A stretch of 64,000 nucleotides of DNA from Linepithema humile (Eukaryota; Arthropoda; Insecta; Hymenoptera; Formicidae), in assembly GCF_040581485.1 (NCBI RefSeq), contig NC_090131.1:26672532-26736531 (forward strand). Reading direction: 5' to 3'. Shown one piece after another: positions 24,061 through 38,400 of the stretch. Every line of letters starts with the position of its first letter. The stretch's first letter is position 1. The translations under genes were made by a program, and so were the position numbers. The notes below the pieces were generated by a model, which did not search any database, was not told where the DNA came from, and saw only the letters and a program-made list of their open reading frames with translations.

Positions 24061-27000
24061 TGGAATGCACTGATTTTCACCTAATAAATACATCCAAAAA
24101 TAAAATCAACGATAAAATTATTATTTTATGAAGATTGTAATTAGATTATTATTTAGTCTAACGAATCGTTATATATATTTTGTACTTTCTTCTATGAACA
24201 AATCTAATAATCCAAATATTTTTTTACTAATTATGACGCATACAGAAAAGAATCAAAATTCTAATGTATTTTAAAGTGTGATTGATAGCAAGAGATATTT
24301 AAGGAATAATATTACTTTTCTTATTTCTAATAATGTATTCTATATTGCTTTAAAAATCTTGAGAGAAATGCATAGGTTGATAGAACGACAATGATATATA
24401 CGACGAGTATAACGAGCTCGTGTAGGATAATCCTGCCTTATCTTTTCAGGCTTCCAAAACTTGTACTTTCAAGAGTCTAGGGCGGATATTATTAAACTCA
24501 CAATCAAAGGCATCTTCTCTTAAAAAATACTCCCATTCAGACTGCTCAAGGATTCTATCTTGTAAATTAATCTTTCTCGAAACCTGCAATAAAGATTTTA
24601 TCAATTCTATTTTAATTAACATTCCAAAATAATAAAAATGCACTTAATGATTGTCTTAAGTTTATTAAATCTTTGCAAAAATATTAGTTTAAAATAACAA
24701 ATTGAACTGATTTATAATGAACTCGTATAATCAATTTGCTAATTCTGCAATAAAATTATTAGTTTAATGTAATTCCAAATTTGCCTTATAAGGCAATATT
24801 TACGACGAAACGGGCAACGAACCTCTTGAATTCACGGTATCGCCGCGCAGTTCGTAGGAACGCAGAACGAGATCGCGTCGGCGATGATTCATTTTTCACA
24901 TGCAAAGTAGTGGTGGAAGCAGTACACTGGGTCGACAAAAATTCACGTTGACTCATTGCTATCGTCAGTGAAGTCAATCTGTCTACGCACTGGTCATGAT
25001 ATTAAAACGTGTGTTTATGCAAAGAGCAGTTGGCGCGTATATTTGCGTCGTTCTGCGTTGTCTTACAGCTTTCCTTAAAATGAAAAAAAAAAAATTTGTT
25101 AGTCCATTTACTTGAATATATATGTAAAAGCACGATAACAAACATTTATTATTATATTTCTCATGATTAATATTTGTATGTAAAAAATGATATGTTAAAA
25201 AGAGAAATCAATTTTCATTATTTTTGCAAATTAAGGTTATCTATATATAGCTGCATGATTTGCGTAAAAAAAAAGGTTCATGGTTGATAACGCGCAAACG
25301 CCTTTTCCAAACGGGTTGTCACATTGATTCAGAAAATCATGTCTCCCTTAACTTTCATGTTCCTCGTCTCTTTATTGACATTCTCTCCCACCCGTTACAT
25401 GAATACACTTCCACGGGCATCGACCCCTTTTAAATAATGTTACCTTATAGAAGACGGGGAGATAAATCCCGTTCAGAATTCTCCGAAAGATTTTGTTTTG
25501 TCGAAAGTATTTTTCCAAGAAAAAATTCTCTTCCAAAAATGTTCAAATAACGATGATATAACACAACATGTAAAAAAAGTCCGGGAAAAAATTGAATAAT
25601 GTACAAAAATTAACCTTTCTCTAATTTATAGGTTATAATTAGGAAAAATTGAAAAAAAATGTAAGTTCTCAATTTTACGATGATTAAATATAATGGATAA
25701 CGGAATCAGATAAGGGATGACAAGAACATCGAATATTGAAAGCAAGCACAAATTAATATCAAGAATCTAATCAAATAATATAGCAGAATCGAAAGTATGA
25801 AACCATACCAACCGGCTTCTTTGACGTCAAATGATTTATTGACAGATACATCTATGATAATATATACAACAAGAAGTAAACTGCTTATCGAAAGGAGCGG
25901 AGCCCGCCACAAATAAAGTCCTATTGCGAAGTGATATATCTTTATCACTACGTCTATTATGTTTAGCCTTCGGTCAGAAAGTTACACGAAACGTTTAATA
26001 CAATTCTTCGATAGCACATGTTAAATTACGCATTGGTCGGATTTTCAAATAAGTTACGGCGAAACGAGTAGAGTACAGTAAAAGCTACAAAGGCCTGTAA
26101 AACACAGATTCAGACATCGGAATCGCAATATTTACTCTGCGTAGAAGACTGTGATTCGAAGAACTATAACTTATATTGAGAGAGGTGAAAACTACGCTTC
26201 ATATGAAAAATCACTCAACGGCAATCATATCCTTCTCTCTCCAAAACTGCGAGCTGCTTCTTTCCAAAAATATATCTACCGTTTAGAAAAGAATTTCGTT
26301 GTGTGTACGTAAGTGTGCAAAACGTCAAGGTCGCAGTGTACTTACAAAACTAGCTGCGTAAAAATGTAACATCGTTATGATTCAGTCAACGGACTAAGTG
26401 ACCTCGAGCAATTTACGCCAAGTTAATACATTCGCGCGACCCTCTCCTGTCACGCTGAAAAGTTTTCAGCGAAAACGATGCTGCCGGGACTGTATGTTTC
26501 GCACGGCGAGAAGATCGATGCGTAGTATATAGATTCTCGGAAATGCGTAGGCACTTGCCTTTTAAGTATATCTAAATAAGTGAGTAGTGATCCGACATGA
26601 TACAAGTATTTCGCAATAACGTACAATATATACGAAGTTTCACTTCGATTTTGCCTTCTATTTGCGGCAATGTATTGTTAACGACAGTATACTCGGCGAA
26701 AGATAAAATACAACTTTCAGACGCAAAATATTTGGTGTTACGGTTAACGTATTAAAAGATATTTGATATCGAGCGAAACAGACATATGTACATTTGCACG
26801 AAGGAATTGTAAGTAACAAAATAAAAGTCGATGACAACGAGATATTAACGATTGATTACGACATTCTCGAAAATACTATCATTAGAGATACACTGCGTTA
26901 TCTGCGCCGCGTCCGGCACAAGATTATGAATTATTGGGCCAGACTGATTTGTACAAAAATATAATATGTGTACATGTCTCGTCGTCTCTTTGTTTCACAG

Positions 27001-27322
27001 CCTGTTTTAAATGACACGTAGCATACTCATCTGCCGACAATTCTGGTAATCGAATTTTTCTCTTTGACATTTTCTCTCTTACGCAATTAACAGTGGAATA
27101 TAATTCTCTGCGTTTCATCTCAACAGAGTTTGTATATCAAGTATTAAGATTTATCCCGACATATATAGCATGCTCGGCATACAAATATTTAAAACACACT
27201 GTGCGTTCGTCAATTTATTCCTCTCGTGTTAAATCTGTGTAAATTCTAGATTCTACATTCTATGCTGTTAACAATTGTACAGTTTTCCAGGTCGCCACTC
27301 GCGACTTGGTTTCAAAGTTCAG

Positions 27323-27346
27323 TTTTTTTTTTTTTTTTTTTTTTTT
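27323..27346. repeat. Poly-T tract (24 T)
   Basis: An uninterrupted run of 24 T on the plus strand, which is poly-A on the KDM5 transcript strand. It could be a microsatellite or the scar of a poly-A-tailed insertion; no target duplication was recognised. Confidence 0.95.
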
Positions 27347-28653
27347 ACAAAATACTCTGCGTTCCTCGTACATTTCGCACATTGAATAAACGTTTACATG
27401 AAATAAAATTATAGCTGTTTTAAAACAATAGAAATTAACTGCATGAGTAACAATGTGAATTTCAAATTTCTAGCCAAGGGTCAGCATTCGCTCAAGCGTT
27501 ATCTTACAATCAAACGTGATAACAGAACAAAATATAAAGTAATGATGATATTGATGTCCTTCACAAAACACTTCTTTAACAAGTAAATTTTGTAATGCAA
27601 TAACGTATCTCAATGGCAAACTATAATAATCTCTCTCTTTCTCTCTTTTATTACATCATATTAATTCACGAAACTTAATAATTAATATTCTCGAGGAACA
27701 AATAAATCAGAATTATCCATTCATTAAACTTTTTATTTAATAAATGATATACTAGCAGAGAAACAAAACAAGAAAACTAATCGTTAATTATAATGCGCAC
27801 ATAGATGTTCCGTTATATACATAAAAGATATTTATGATTCTTCAATGTGACAAGGAATATAACAGAATAAAACGTACAGCTACGGAGATTAAAATTTCAG
27901 AACATTAAGAACTATTATTTTACTTTTTTTTTAAAATATCGAGAGAATATAATTAAAGAAATCGGTAAAAATATAGAGAAGTACGTAAACGCAAAACGCA
28001 ATACAGCCTCTGGTGCAAAAAACGACGGTGAAAATACTTACAGATTATTATTTCGGGAAGGCAGAGTAGATATGCTATCTTTTTATGCTGCTTGTTAATA
28101 GTCTCCTTTTATTTTATACAAACTATAACCTGCTTACACTCTACGTTCTGATATAATCTAGCCTAAACGTCTCTTAACATATGCATAATCTAATCATAAT
28201 ACACACATCTCTCAGTCTATTCTGTACATACCGCTTGGCGCAAAAGAAATTTTCGCTTGTCGCTTTTTTTTTGTGCGCCCAAGAGACATTTAAAGACCGA
28301 TACAAAAGACATACGAAAGACCCTACACGCGACACAATATTTCGAAACGATTTATTTCGACAAGTCCTTACTGAGAAAAAAAATGTCCTCGTAAACGTGT
28401 CGGACATCGTAACGGGTCATTTCGGCTCGCAACCCACTCTCCGGGTTTCATTTATCCATTGTCAGTAGATAAGGTAAGATAAGGTAACGCTACAGATCGT
28501 GTGATTAACATCGCTGCAGACAAAATCCGTGTCGCGAACCGTTAATCGTCTTGTGTAGAAACAACTGCTTCATTCGACCATACACAGCAATAGGCGCAAT
28601 GCGCGTAAAAATTACGAAACAGAAACAACATTCTTCTACGGACGGTCGGTTAT

Positions 28654-28672
28654 AAAAAAAAAAAAAAAAAAA
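28654..28672. repeat. Poly-A tract (19 A)
   Basis: A homopolymer run on the plus strand in the probable KDM5 3' UTR (poly-U in that RNA). A second, shorter A-rich run lies near 28.78 kb. Confidence 0.9.
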
Positions 28673-29378
28673 TTTGAAAGGAACGAGAAGACAAAAGGCG
28701 CGTACATCACGGTTCATCCGTGATCTGATTGCCATCGGCGAGAAACGAAACCGCGCGATGAATTTTTCGTAATAAAAAAAAAAAGAAAGAAAACAAAACA
28801 ATCCAACAAAACGCTTTTGCGAATACTTTCGCCGTCGTGCGGATTGAAGTGAAGCAAAGAATTCACGTTGCCGCATAATTTGAATTTATAAAACGCATGA
28901 GTGGAAGCACAAAAATGATATTTTCATATTTGTCGTGCATTGTGTAGCATTGTCCCTACTCGTGAACGAAATTTTCAATCGGTATAAATGCAGATCGATG
29001 ATTGACTAGCAGTGCTCTATTAGCATCTAAAATAACGTAAATCTCGCAGATACAAACGAAAAACCATAGTCGATAGGAAACGTTCACCACGTGATGTGTA
29101 TTGTGTGTGTGTGTATGTGTGATCGACATATTGTAACTCAATCATGCTATAATACTTCGTCTCTTAAGTTTCGTCGTGAATTGTAGTCGAATGATGCACA
29201 ACGACCTGCAATGCCGATAGTTCCGTAGATAATGGCAAGAGAGAGACAATCATTAACTTCGCATCATGAGTTCGTAGATCGAGGATCGCAATTATCGCAT
29301 ACGCCGCGGAGCCTCGTGCGGAGCTAACGGACGACACGAAGAGGGCTAACAGATCCTAGGACGAAGGACGTCGCTTTC

Positions 29379-29426
29379 CTAGACGCCCGCCTCCGTGTCG
29401 GTGGTGCTGCCGTGGTACTCCTGGGG
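29379..29426 (-). CDS. Kdm5: KDM5 exon 18, terminal exon (spliced C-terminus)
   Basis: The acceptor TTTCTCAG leads into CCCCAGGAG. Fifteen codons, PQEYHGSTTDTEAGV, end at a TAG (29379-29381). The phase matches the donor at the end of exon 17. It is inferred from splice signals and frame, not from recognised homology. Confidence 0.6.
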   Translation of the reverse strand, partial: PQEYHGSTTDTEAGV

Positions 29427-32400
29427 CTGAGAAAGGGAAAGAAGTGCATCCAGACCTAATGATTCAGCCGGATCTGGCGGGGATCTCGACTACAATGTTT
29501 AACACAAAAAAAAGACTCGCACTAGATCTGTAATCCGGTTTTTCAGTGATAAACGTATAATCGACAAAACGATGACGCGAAATAAAATTTTTGTCGAATA
29601 AAAATTCACCAATTTCAGGCGTGTTACATGTATCGCTTACATGCAATTCGTATCTATGAAATAAAATGTATAATTCTGCCGATAATGTACAATGTGATGA
29701 TAATGAACGTAATTGGAAAATATACACATTTGTTTTTGGAAAAATTAAAATGGAAAAAAGAATGACACGCGATGCGCATTGTTTTATTAAGCCTTCCCGG
29801 GCGCTTTTTTCCTTACCGATGCATTTTGATCGGCTTCTTTACAGTTGCTACAAATATAATCGTCTTCCTCTGCGATATCTGTGCGATCCAATCCGACACA
29901 ATGCATATGGAACCAACCTTCGCAGCCACCGTCACACTGAACCCAATCAACTTCCTTACCTAAATAACAAATGAAATAATACGTGAAACATCGATAAAAT
30001 AAAGCTTAATTTAAAAGAACAAATGCGGGTATAATCAAAATCAAAATATTATCAAACTAAAAATATACATACAAAAATAATTCGTATAACATTCGAAACA
30101 CATGCTACGTGATCAAAAAAGTTACGTACACAATCATTGGCAATATAATGTTTATTGCACACAACAATTGTTCATTATATATTACGATATATAATTCTTA
30201 TGTATCGAGAACATGAGTGACGCTTATAGAAGATATCATTAAAACCACGTTGCGAATACATCGACAACAACGTCATCCTTACCACTAGGCCGCAGACAGT
30301 TAACCGCCGCGCAATCATCCTCTTCGTCCGAGCTCTCTTGCTTTGTCTTCTTCGTGCGATTACCACCTCGCTTCTTAGGGATTTCCTCACTCTCGCTCTT
30401 GCGTTTCATCTGCAATTCATATTTGACTGAAATCGAGCTGTCTAATGTTCGCGCAACCGTCAATCGCATCTATTGTCATAAGTCGTAAAATGTCTCGAAT
30501 TTAAACTTCCTATAACACCGATCTATTATTGAAAAATTTATTTTTAGCGAGATTCGAGATTATTGCGTCAAATGTGTTAATATCAAGATTTATTAGAAAT
30601 TTATTGAAAAAAAAATTTAAAGTGAAAGATTTAATTCGAGACACGATTGTCACAGAAAAATCAAGTACCTTTCGAGGTCCGCGCTTCACAGGCACCGGCG
30701 AACTGCTCTGCCTCTTCTCTTTGGCAGCAGGGCCGCTTTTGCTCCGTTTGACTGCATTCTTTTCTTCGACCTTTTGCCGTCCAATTTTCTTCAATAATTC
30801 AAATTCTTCTGATTTTCTCTTTCTACCCCGTTTCTTCACGTCCTTTGCCTCCTGATTGGCGTTCGTTTGAACTTCGTCAAACGACTTGTATTTCCGTGTA
30901 GTGTTTTGCGTATTTACGTGACTTAAAATACGCCATATATGCTGTGTCTCGTCCAAGGCGACTTCCAACAGATCGCCCTCCATCATGAGTTCCTCCAAAC
31001 GTGACCTTGCACTTGACGATAACAGGGCCAGCGATTCGCCGCCGTTATCGCTCGATTGATTTTTTCGCCGAACTTTCGAAACTGAAAACAAAAACAACAT
31101 AAAACATAATTACTCTCCGATCGAATATATTTCAAACATGTTGCATATATTTGTCACAATTAAGAACTTACTGTATGAATATGCGTGTTCATTACTGTTG
31201 AAAGTACTACAGGTCGGTTCGTCATCCATGGCGATAACATCGTCATCGTCATCCTAAAATATCGAATATTTATTTACATTTTATTCATATGTATTCATAT
31301 GCTTGAAATGTTTATGCAAGAGTCATGATTATAACCAAGTTAAAGCAAATTAGATTTATAATTCATATTGCAGTCAATACTTACTGCAGTACTAAGCGCG
31401 CTATCATCCGAATGTACTCCGCTGAGGGGTGCGATAGCTTGCACTCTCTGATGCAGTTCGGGATTATTCGCTGCTTTCTTCAACTCGCTACTGATAATTT
31501 TCTCCGTCTTTTCCCTCGCCGCGGCTTCTACCAATTTTTGCGACATCATAGCCAGCTTTCCCAGTATCGACGAGATCTCTTCGGTAGCCAGTGCTTGCCT
31601 CGCTCGATCCTAATAGACGTATGCTTAGTTAGACATTGTTTACTTAGACCAGCGCTCGGAATTAGTTTTACTTCTCGGCCGATTTTCATACGTCAACGCC
31701 TACTTTCATTCACAGCGCCGACGAGCGTTAGAAGCGGCGCTAACAAATGAAGTGGTATTAGAAAAACTACTTTATTTGTCTTCTAACGCTTGGCGGCCAA
31801 ACCAAACAGTAGTTGCGGTGCGCACAATGAGGAGAGAAAATAGGCATTGACATATGAAAATCGGCCGAGAACTAATCTCGAGCACTGACGATACGAAAAC
31901 GTGTTTGATTAGTACACTGACCTGCCAATTCATTGCACGCTCCGTTAGGCATTGCAACGCCTCTCCTTCTGGTAGGCGAATCTGAATTTTTTGGAGGCTC
32001 ACCAGGATGGCTAATATCGTTTCCAGACGAGGTCGTCGAGAACGCAGACAGCACGGACACAGGAATTTCATGTCTGTCGGGCCTGGTGGTTTACCTTTGT
32101 ACGATGTTTTAGGCAGCGGCACGCAATTTGCTACAAAATAAAAATTGATAGATATTTTTATGAGATAAATAAATAATAATTATTAAATTAATTATGGCAA
32201 TGATTAGTTTCTTACAATTCATATTGCCACACTTACTGTGGAACCAATCCTTGCAGAGCTCGCACTGAAGCATGATGCCGTATCTTGGTCGTCGACAGAC
32301 GCAATACTTGGCGTCTTCCACTTCCGCTTTCATCTTCATCAAGTTCCTCTCCCTCAGACTCCTCATCGCCTCCATCTCTCGTGTCTCCGCCAGCTTAAAG

Positions 32401-35400
32401 GCAGCCACGACGGTCGCCGAATCGCTGGAGTCGTCCAGTTTCGTATCACAGACATAAACGGCGCCCACGGATTCGTCGCCTTTGTTTTTCTTGGTTTTCA
32501 TCGCCTGCACGCCGACGCCGATCCGTGGCGACAAGGCTTCCATCAACGTGTAGTGCGAATTCTTCCTCAGGAATGTCCTCGCAGTCCTTTCTTTCCACGC
32601 TTTAGCCTGTGACAGGGTGGATTCCAATATCGGAAGGGCGTCCAGATGCAGCGGTATGTTTCTTCCCTTTCTTATTAGATCATCCAGAGTATCGTAATAC
32701 GAAAAAGTTTCTTTCGCTTGTATGTCGTCTACTATTTTTGTCCAGTTCTTTGCCTTGTTTAGCATGTCTTGAAGAGTGTCCAAGCTCGGCAGGTATGCTT
32801 CGACTTCGTCCGCCTCGTGAATAAACTCTTCCACAGCCGTGATTGTACGTCTATTTTTCGTCTGAAGAAACGCCTTGGCCTTTTCTTCCCATTTATCAAT
32901 CGCCTTTGTTAACGCGTGCAATTCCGACAATGTATTCTCGATACTAAAATGAGGCGGTATTATCATGCCCTTCTCAATCAACTTTGTCAGTTCTTCGCGA
33001 CTGGCCGATTTAGGATCGTCCTGAAGGGCTTTTACTTCCTCGAGCCATTGTATTTGCGCCAACCTCTGCAAAATAAAATATTCAATTAATAAATTTTGTT
33101 CAATTAGTAGTTTGTATTTTTAAGGATAGATGTATATTTGTGCGATTGCATACTTGTTTCAATTTCACGAGTTGAGGCAATTCAATGCAGATGGAATCTC
33201 CAAAATCAATGCATTTTTCCAACTTTTCAATATCGCAATCTTCCACTTTAGATTCCAACTCTTCCGCATCCTTCTGAAACTGTAATACCTGATCCAAGAT
33301 AAATTTTACACCGTCTGATTCCTTTAATTCACAGCATAGATTGCTTATTTCTTTGTAGAAGAGTGTTAGTTCTTCAACAGTAAGTTTATATTTTGTGTCA
33401 ACTGTATGCCTGGTCCTAAACAACAAAGAATTGTATAAAATAAAAAATTGCTCACGTGTCAAGAATCTTATTAAATAAAATTTTACACTTCACCAACCTT
33501 GTACGCTGTTTATTGTTCAAGAGTTGTTGCGCAACACTCGCGCACTTCTCAGCATCTTGTACAGCTGTGGTTAAAGCTGTCAGCAATTCACTCTCTGGGA
33601 ACTTCTTGTTCTCAGCTTCATTTAGGAGTTCTTTCAACTCGGTCAGCTCAATTTTGTCGTTTTTGGGATCCATCGCTTCTTTCACTTTGGTCACCCATGA
33701 GTCGAATGACTCAGCTTTGAGCTTCAACTTCTGCAGCATGATCGGTAATTCGTCCAACGTATATCGATAACGAAGTGTGTGTTTCTCTGGTGGACAGTTA
33801 CAAAGTTCCGCGTAATGTCTGAGACAAACTAACTGCGAACTGTGACACGAGCATGTAACTGCACTGAGGAAGCAGGTGGTCTTACATGCTTCACACTGTC
33901 TTTCATCATCTGGCAAAAGCTCAAATGCCTCACGTTCTGCTTCTGTCACGCCCTAAACAAAAGAATTTTTCCATACTCAAATATAGAGTAAAAACTTTAT
34001 CTCATTACTTTTCAACAATTTTTAATGCAATATCACATGGAAATAGTACAAAAGAAAATAATATTGATTGCAAATCTATATTTCACTGGCACACATGGCA
34101 TCCATCTGTAGAGATCAAAGATGACGCGTATGACGGGACTTGGAGCGCTCACGCGATCAATTCGTCGCACCACCGCAAGCACTTAGCGCACGGCCGCGGG
34201 CGTCCATGAGAAATCCGCGACACAGCAACAAGGAAATGCAGTTGCGTGTTTAGCATCATGGCACAAGGCTTCGAAAACATAACCTTACTCACCTATATCT
34301 AAGTTACATAATTCAGAGGCGCAGCGAATAGGCATTGGCCAGCCAAGGCCGGCCGCCACGACTACGAGAACTATTTCAACGATGAAAACACGACGACGAT
34401 AACAACAACGGGTTCGACAGACTCGCGAATTGTGAAAATACGTGGCGGCATTAATTGAGTTTATAACGTGGACAAGACGGTCCTACCAGAACTCTAACAC
34501 ATACAAAACGGTCGGCAATGTCACGCGTATACACATACGTATTTTACCGCGCGCGTACCGCGTATGCGTGCGCGTGCGTGTATGCGTAAGCGGGTGAGCG
34601 CGCGTTGTTGGCACGTATGTACTACTTGACCTGAATATGTTGACCTTTTCGCCACAAAATATTACCAGTATTAACATATTCGGTTTCCCTCTTTCTCCCT
34701 CTCATTTTTTTCTTTCTGTTAGAAATAAGACCATATTCGTGTTCTGCATTTCACAAAATTGTTTAATTGAACCGCAAAAGCAAAGTATATACTAAAAAAC
34801 ATTATTATTAAAAACTATTATTCTAAGACATGTCAAATTTAATATCAAATAGCTATATTTAACAATAAAATAGGGCATAAATAATTTTACTATTATAATT
34901 AGGGAACAAATAGAAAGAAGTTTTAAATGATTTTAGAAAATACTTTTAAAAGATAAAACATTTGAAAACAATGATTCATCAAAATCTAATTAAAACCCCT
35001 TTAAAAAAATATTTTAAAATGCTAATTTCAGAATAATAAATATTTTTACATTAGAAACAGAGTCTGATTCTGTGTTGCTAATGTGTTGATAATGTGTTGT
35101 TTCAAAGACATATTTATACATAAACTCACCCATTCCAGCAAATTCTTTCGTAGTTTTTTCTCGTCCTCCACCATTTGCAGCATGTCGTGATACGTAGCGG
35201 TTGCGATCCCGATATCTAATGCATCTGGATCCAGAGACATTTTGCAAACCAATTCGTCGTGAGAAAATACACAGAATCTCCGCAAATTTGAATAATGCGT
35301 GATGCAGTCCCGTCCAATTTTGAGCTGATAAAAAGAATATAGTACTATTAGTATAATTTTTATTATTTTAATATAATAGAATATATATAATCGAGTAAGA

Positions 35401-38400
35401 TTTGAATCCTTGAATATTCAGACGCTACAACTGTGTTAACTTTGCTCAAGATCTAGACGAATCTTATTGCATAAATAATTAACTTACCCAATCAGCAGGT
35501 GCGAAATTCACAGCTTCTGCGAAATTATAGCCCTGGTTGAAACCAGCATGATACGCTCTCGGAAATGTCACCACAAACTCGCCTGCATGCTGATCAGTTC
35601 TGTATACTGGCACTTCTGTTAAACAATTACAAAATTATGTATTCAACTCGTAGAAGAAAACCAATTATGCATTATCATAAATATTATCATGAATGAATAA
35701 TTTAAATAAGTTTTTATTCAAATTAATATTAAAATTTTTTTTAATGATTTATTTGCCTTCATATTTTCTAGTTGAGAAAATAATAATGACGTACTTTCTT
35801 TCATCAATATGTTCGGATTCATAATGGTAACAAGTTGATGCAATAGATCGGGCTGACTGTGAAATAGTTCCGGCGCGGCTGATTTCATAGTGTGCTCGAA
35901 CCGTTCCGCTTGTTTACCCGGCACTCCATACCATGTCTTTGGTTCACCCCAGTGAAGGTAATTAATGGAATAGCTCCAGTGATCCTCATTGTGCCAGCAG
36001 AATGTCGCAAAGCACATGCCAACGTACATCCAAGGAACTTTCATACCGCTGATATCAGCGTTAATGTGACCTAAAACGCTGCCACCCAAGACCGGCAGAT
36101 TGTTTAGATTCCATGAAGATTCGGCATACTCCTGATCGCAAGTAAACAAGTTAACGCTGGTTTTGGTTGGAAATCCTGATCCATGATCCATCGTGTGTAA
36201 ATCTGCACCATATTCCACAGTCACGTCCTCATCAATCGACGATACTATTCGCCAAAATTCTTTCTCCACTAGCGATGTTGGAACCATCTGCAAAAAAATT
36301 ATATAATTGTTAAAATTTACAAATATGTGTGTGGGTTAAAAAACATATTTTTATATTTGCTGTAAATAGAAAGAGAGAAAACATACATGCACGGGCATAT
36401 TGAAGTAATCGCTCTTGAATTGATCAGCCATTTCTCCGAATTGCTGCAGCGTGTATTCCCTCTGCGCCTGTTCGAAACCGAACGCCTCCATCGGTTTTGA
36501 AACCTCTTCAGCGACGCACTTGGGACACCGCCAGTCGCCCTTTGGTATTTCCGTCAAAGGCGGCAAAAGGCAAAAAGTGTGATAGCTGTCGTCGCAACCA
36601 TCGCATAACAACATGCTTTCTTCGTTATCGCCTCTTCCACAATTGTGGCAAATATATTTTGCCAGCTAAATAAAAGGAATAAAAGTTTAATTAATATTTA
36701 ATTAAATTATTATATGGTAATTTAAGTATCTCTCGTCATCTTTTTGCAAACCATAATGCAAACAGTGAATTATACTTACAGGATCGAAATCATAAACAAG
36801 TTTCAAGCCGCGCGTTTTATTAGATTTCTTTCCCTCTTTGGTATTAAAACCAGCCATTTTCGGGCCTGGTCCATAAAATTGTAACTTCTTGAGCTCCTTG
36901 CTCTTATCCGGGTCGGAATTAAAATTCTTGATTTTAATTTTGTCCTTGCACTCGTTGTCCGAGTCGCACTCCTCCTTGCAATCCTCTTGTTTAATCGATG
37001 GATCTTGCTTCTCATCTTGTCCGGAATAGCGCTTGGATCGCCGTGAAAATTTTTCATTAGGTGGTTTAATTTGCTGTCGAGATATTATACCATGTGGCTT
37101 GTAATCGCGATCTCTCTTCTCGTTCTTCTCGTCCGACTCTGGTTCGATTTTCTGCAAAAAAAGAATTATAATTTTTTCGTTATATTATAAAATCGAAGAT
37201 GATTGCAAATAAATGATCATTATTATTAATAAATTTTACGTTTAACATTTTTACAATTTGTACATTCTTTTCTGCAGAATAAACTTGCACTTACAATATC
37301 TGACAATGTCTTTCCTTGCGTGAATACGTCAAAAGGATATAAAATTCTCTCGTAATGATTCTTCAATATACTGCCTACGCTTCGTCCGGATGGATAACCC
37401 AGTTTATTGGCAATTTTTGCCCACCTTCTTTCCTTCGTTACAGTTTCTATGCCGCCTGTAAGCAACGCTCAATTAAAATCATGACGCAAACAGCATAAAA
37501 CATGTGATGTATAAGAACATAAAATTAAAACTAACCTTCGTCTGTGACTATTTTATGTAAGGAATACAAGTCCAGCGCCTTGCGTTCTACAAGCGGGATC
37601 TTCAAAGAGGAACCTTGAAGCTCCCAGAATTTCGCGATTTGATCTAAGAAGTTCAGCTTTATCCTGGTCTTAGCTTCTAATTCGTTTAACCTTTGTATTC
37701 TCGGCACAAATTTGAACTTGTCCACATCTACAGCGAACGGTGGCTGCCAATTCTGCAACAAACCGCAGTGCTTTATAAATATTTATATCAACAGAGAGAG
37801 AGGGGGGAAAAAGTTGAATTAACGCATTTATCTCGAGCAGATAAAAATTCTCTTTCCTAAGGGTCAAGCCCTGAAAGATATTCCGGCTATCTCAGAGTAA
37901 ACTAACGATCGTACTTCACATCGACAACGGTTATTACTTATTCACGGAGCCGAGCATCCGATACTACTTATAGGCGCGGTTAGTATACGTGGCCCTTACT
38001 TAATGTATCTAACATGTAACGCTCGATAGCAAAAAATACGGAAATAATTCAATTTTCCAATAAAGTTTCCTTTTTCAAATTTAAAAATTGATCGGGCTAA
38101 ATTTAAAAAGATATCAATACCTGAAATCCGTGTTAAAATCTAAATATTGGATTATTCTGACCCGAGAAAATGTTGTAATGTAACACTTGGACAATAAATA
38201 CATATTTAATACATAATGAACATCTTCTATTACTATACAAATATTGTAAAAAGTCTTATAATAGACATTCGCTACGGTCGTTATCTTATTTCATTGTTAC
38301 AAGGTAGCAATTGAATCAATTATTTGTTATTTATAGTTTACTCGCGGTGAGAACACTCGGGAGTCTTTACATGATTCGAGAGCGAAATCTAGATTGTCTT

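Larger units (their letters stand above)
24061..29378. other. Fimbrin-KDM5 intergenic region, including probable KDM5 3' UTR
   Basis: About 5.3 kb lie between the fimbrin 5' end and the KDM5 stop. Both genes are on the minus strand, so the part nearest 29.38 kb must hold the KDM5 3' UTR. Its end could not be fixed because several AATAAA-like signals exist on the minus strand (for example TTTATT on the plus strand near 27.73 kb). One short minus-strand ORF (about 25706-25980) has two hydrophobic stretches but no identifiable family. Otherwise only AT-rich sequence and homopolymer runs are seen. Confidence 0.6.

Noticed and set aside
23433..24131. Several overlapping ORFs of 90-230 codons on both strands
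   Set aside because: They share one CpG-rich block upstream of fimbrin exon 1. Stop codons are rare there because of composition, and none shows domains.
24446..24580. Exon-like minus-strand ORF after TTTATTGCAG (45 codons, then TGA)
   Set aside because: The acceptor is good but there is no upstream partner exon, no recognised family, and the surrounding sequence is AT-rich and unstructured.
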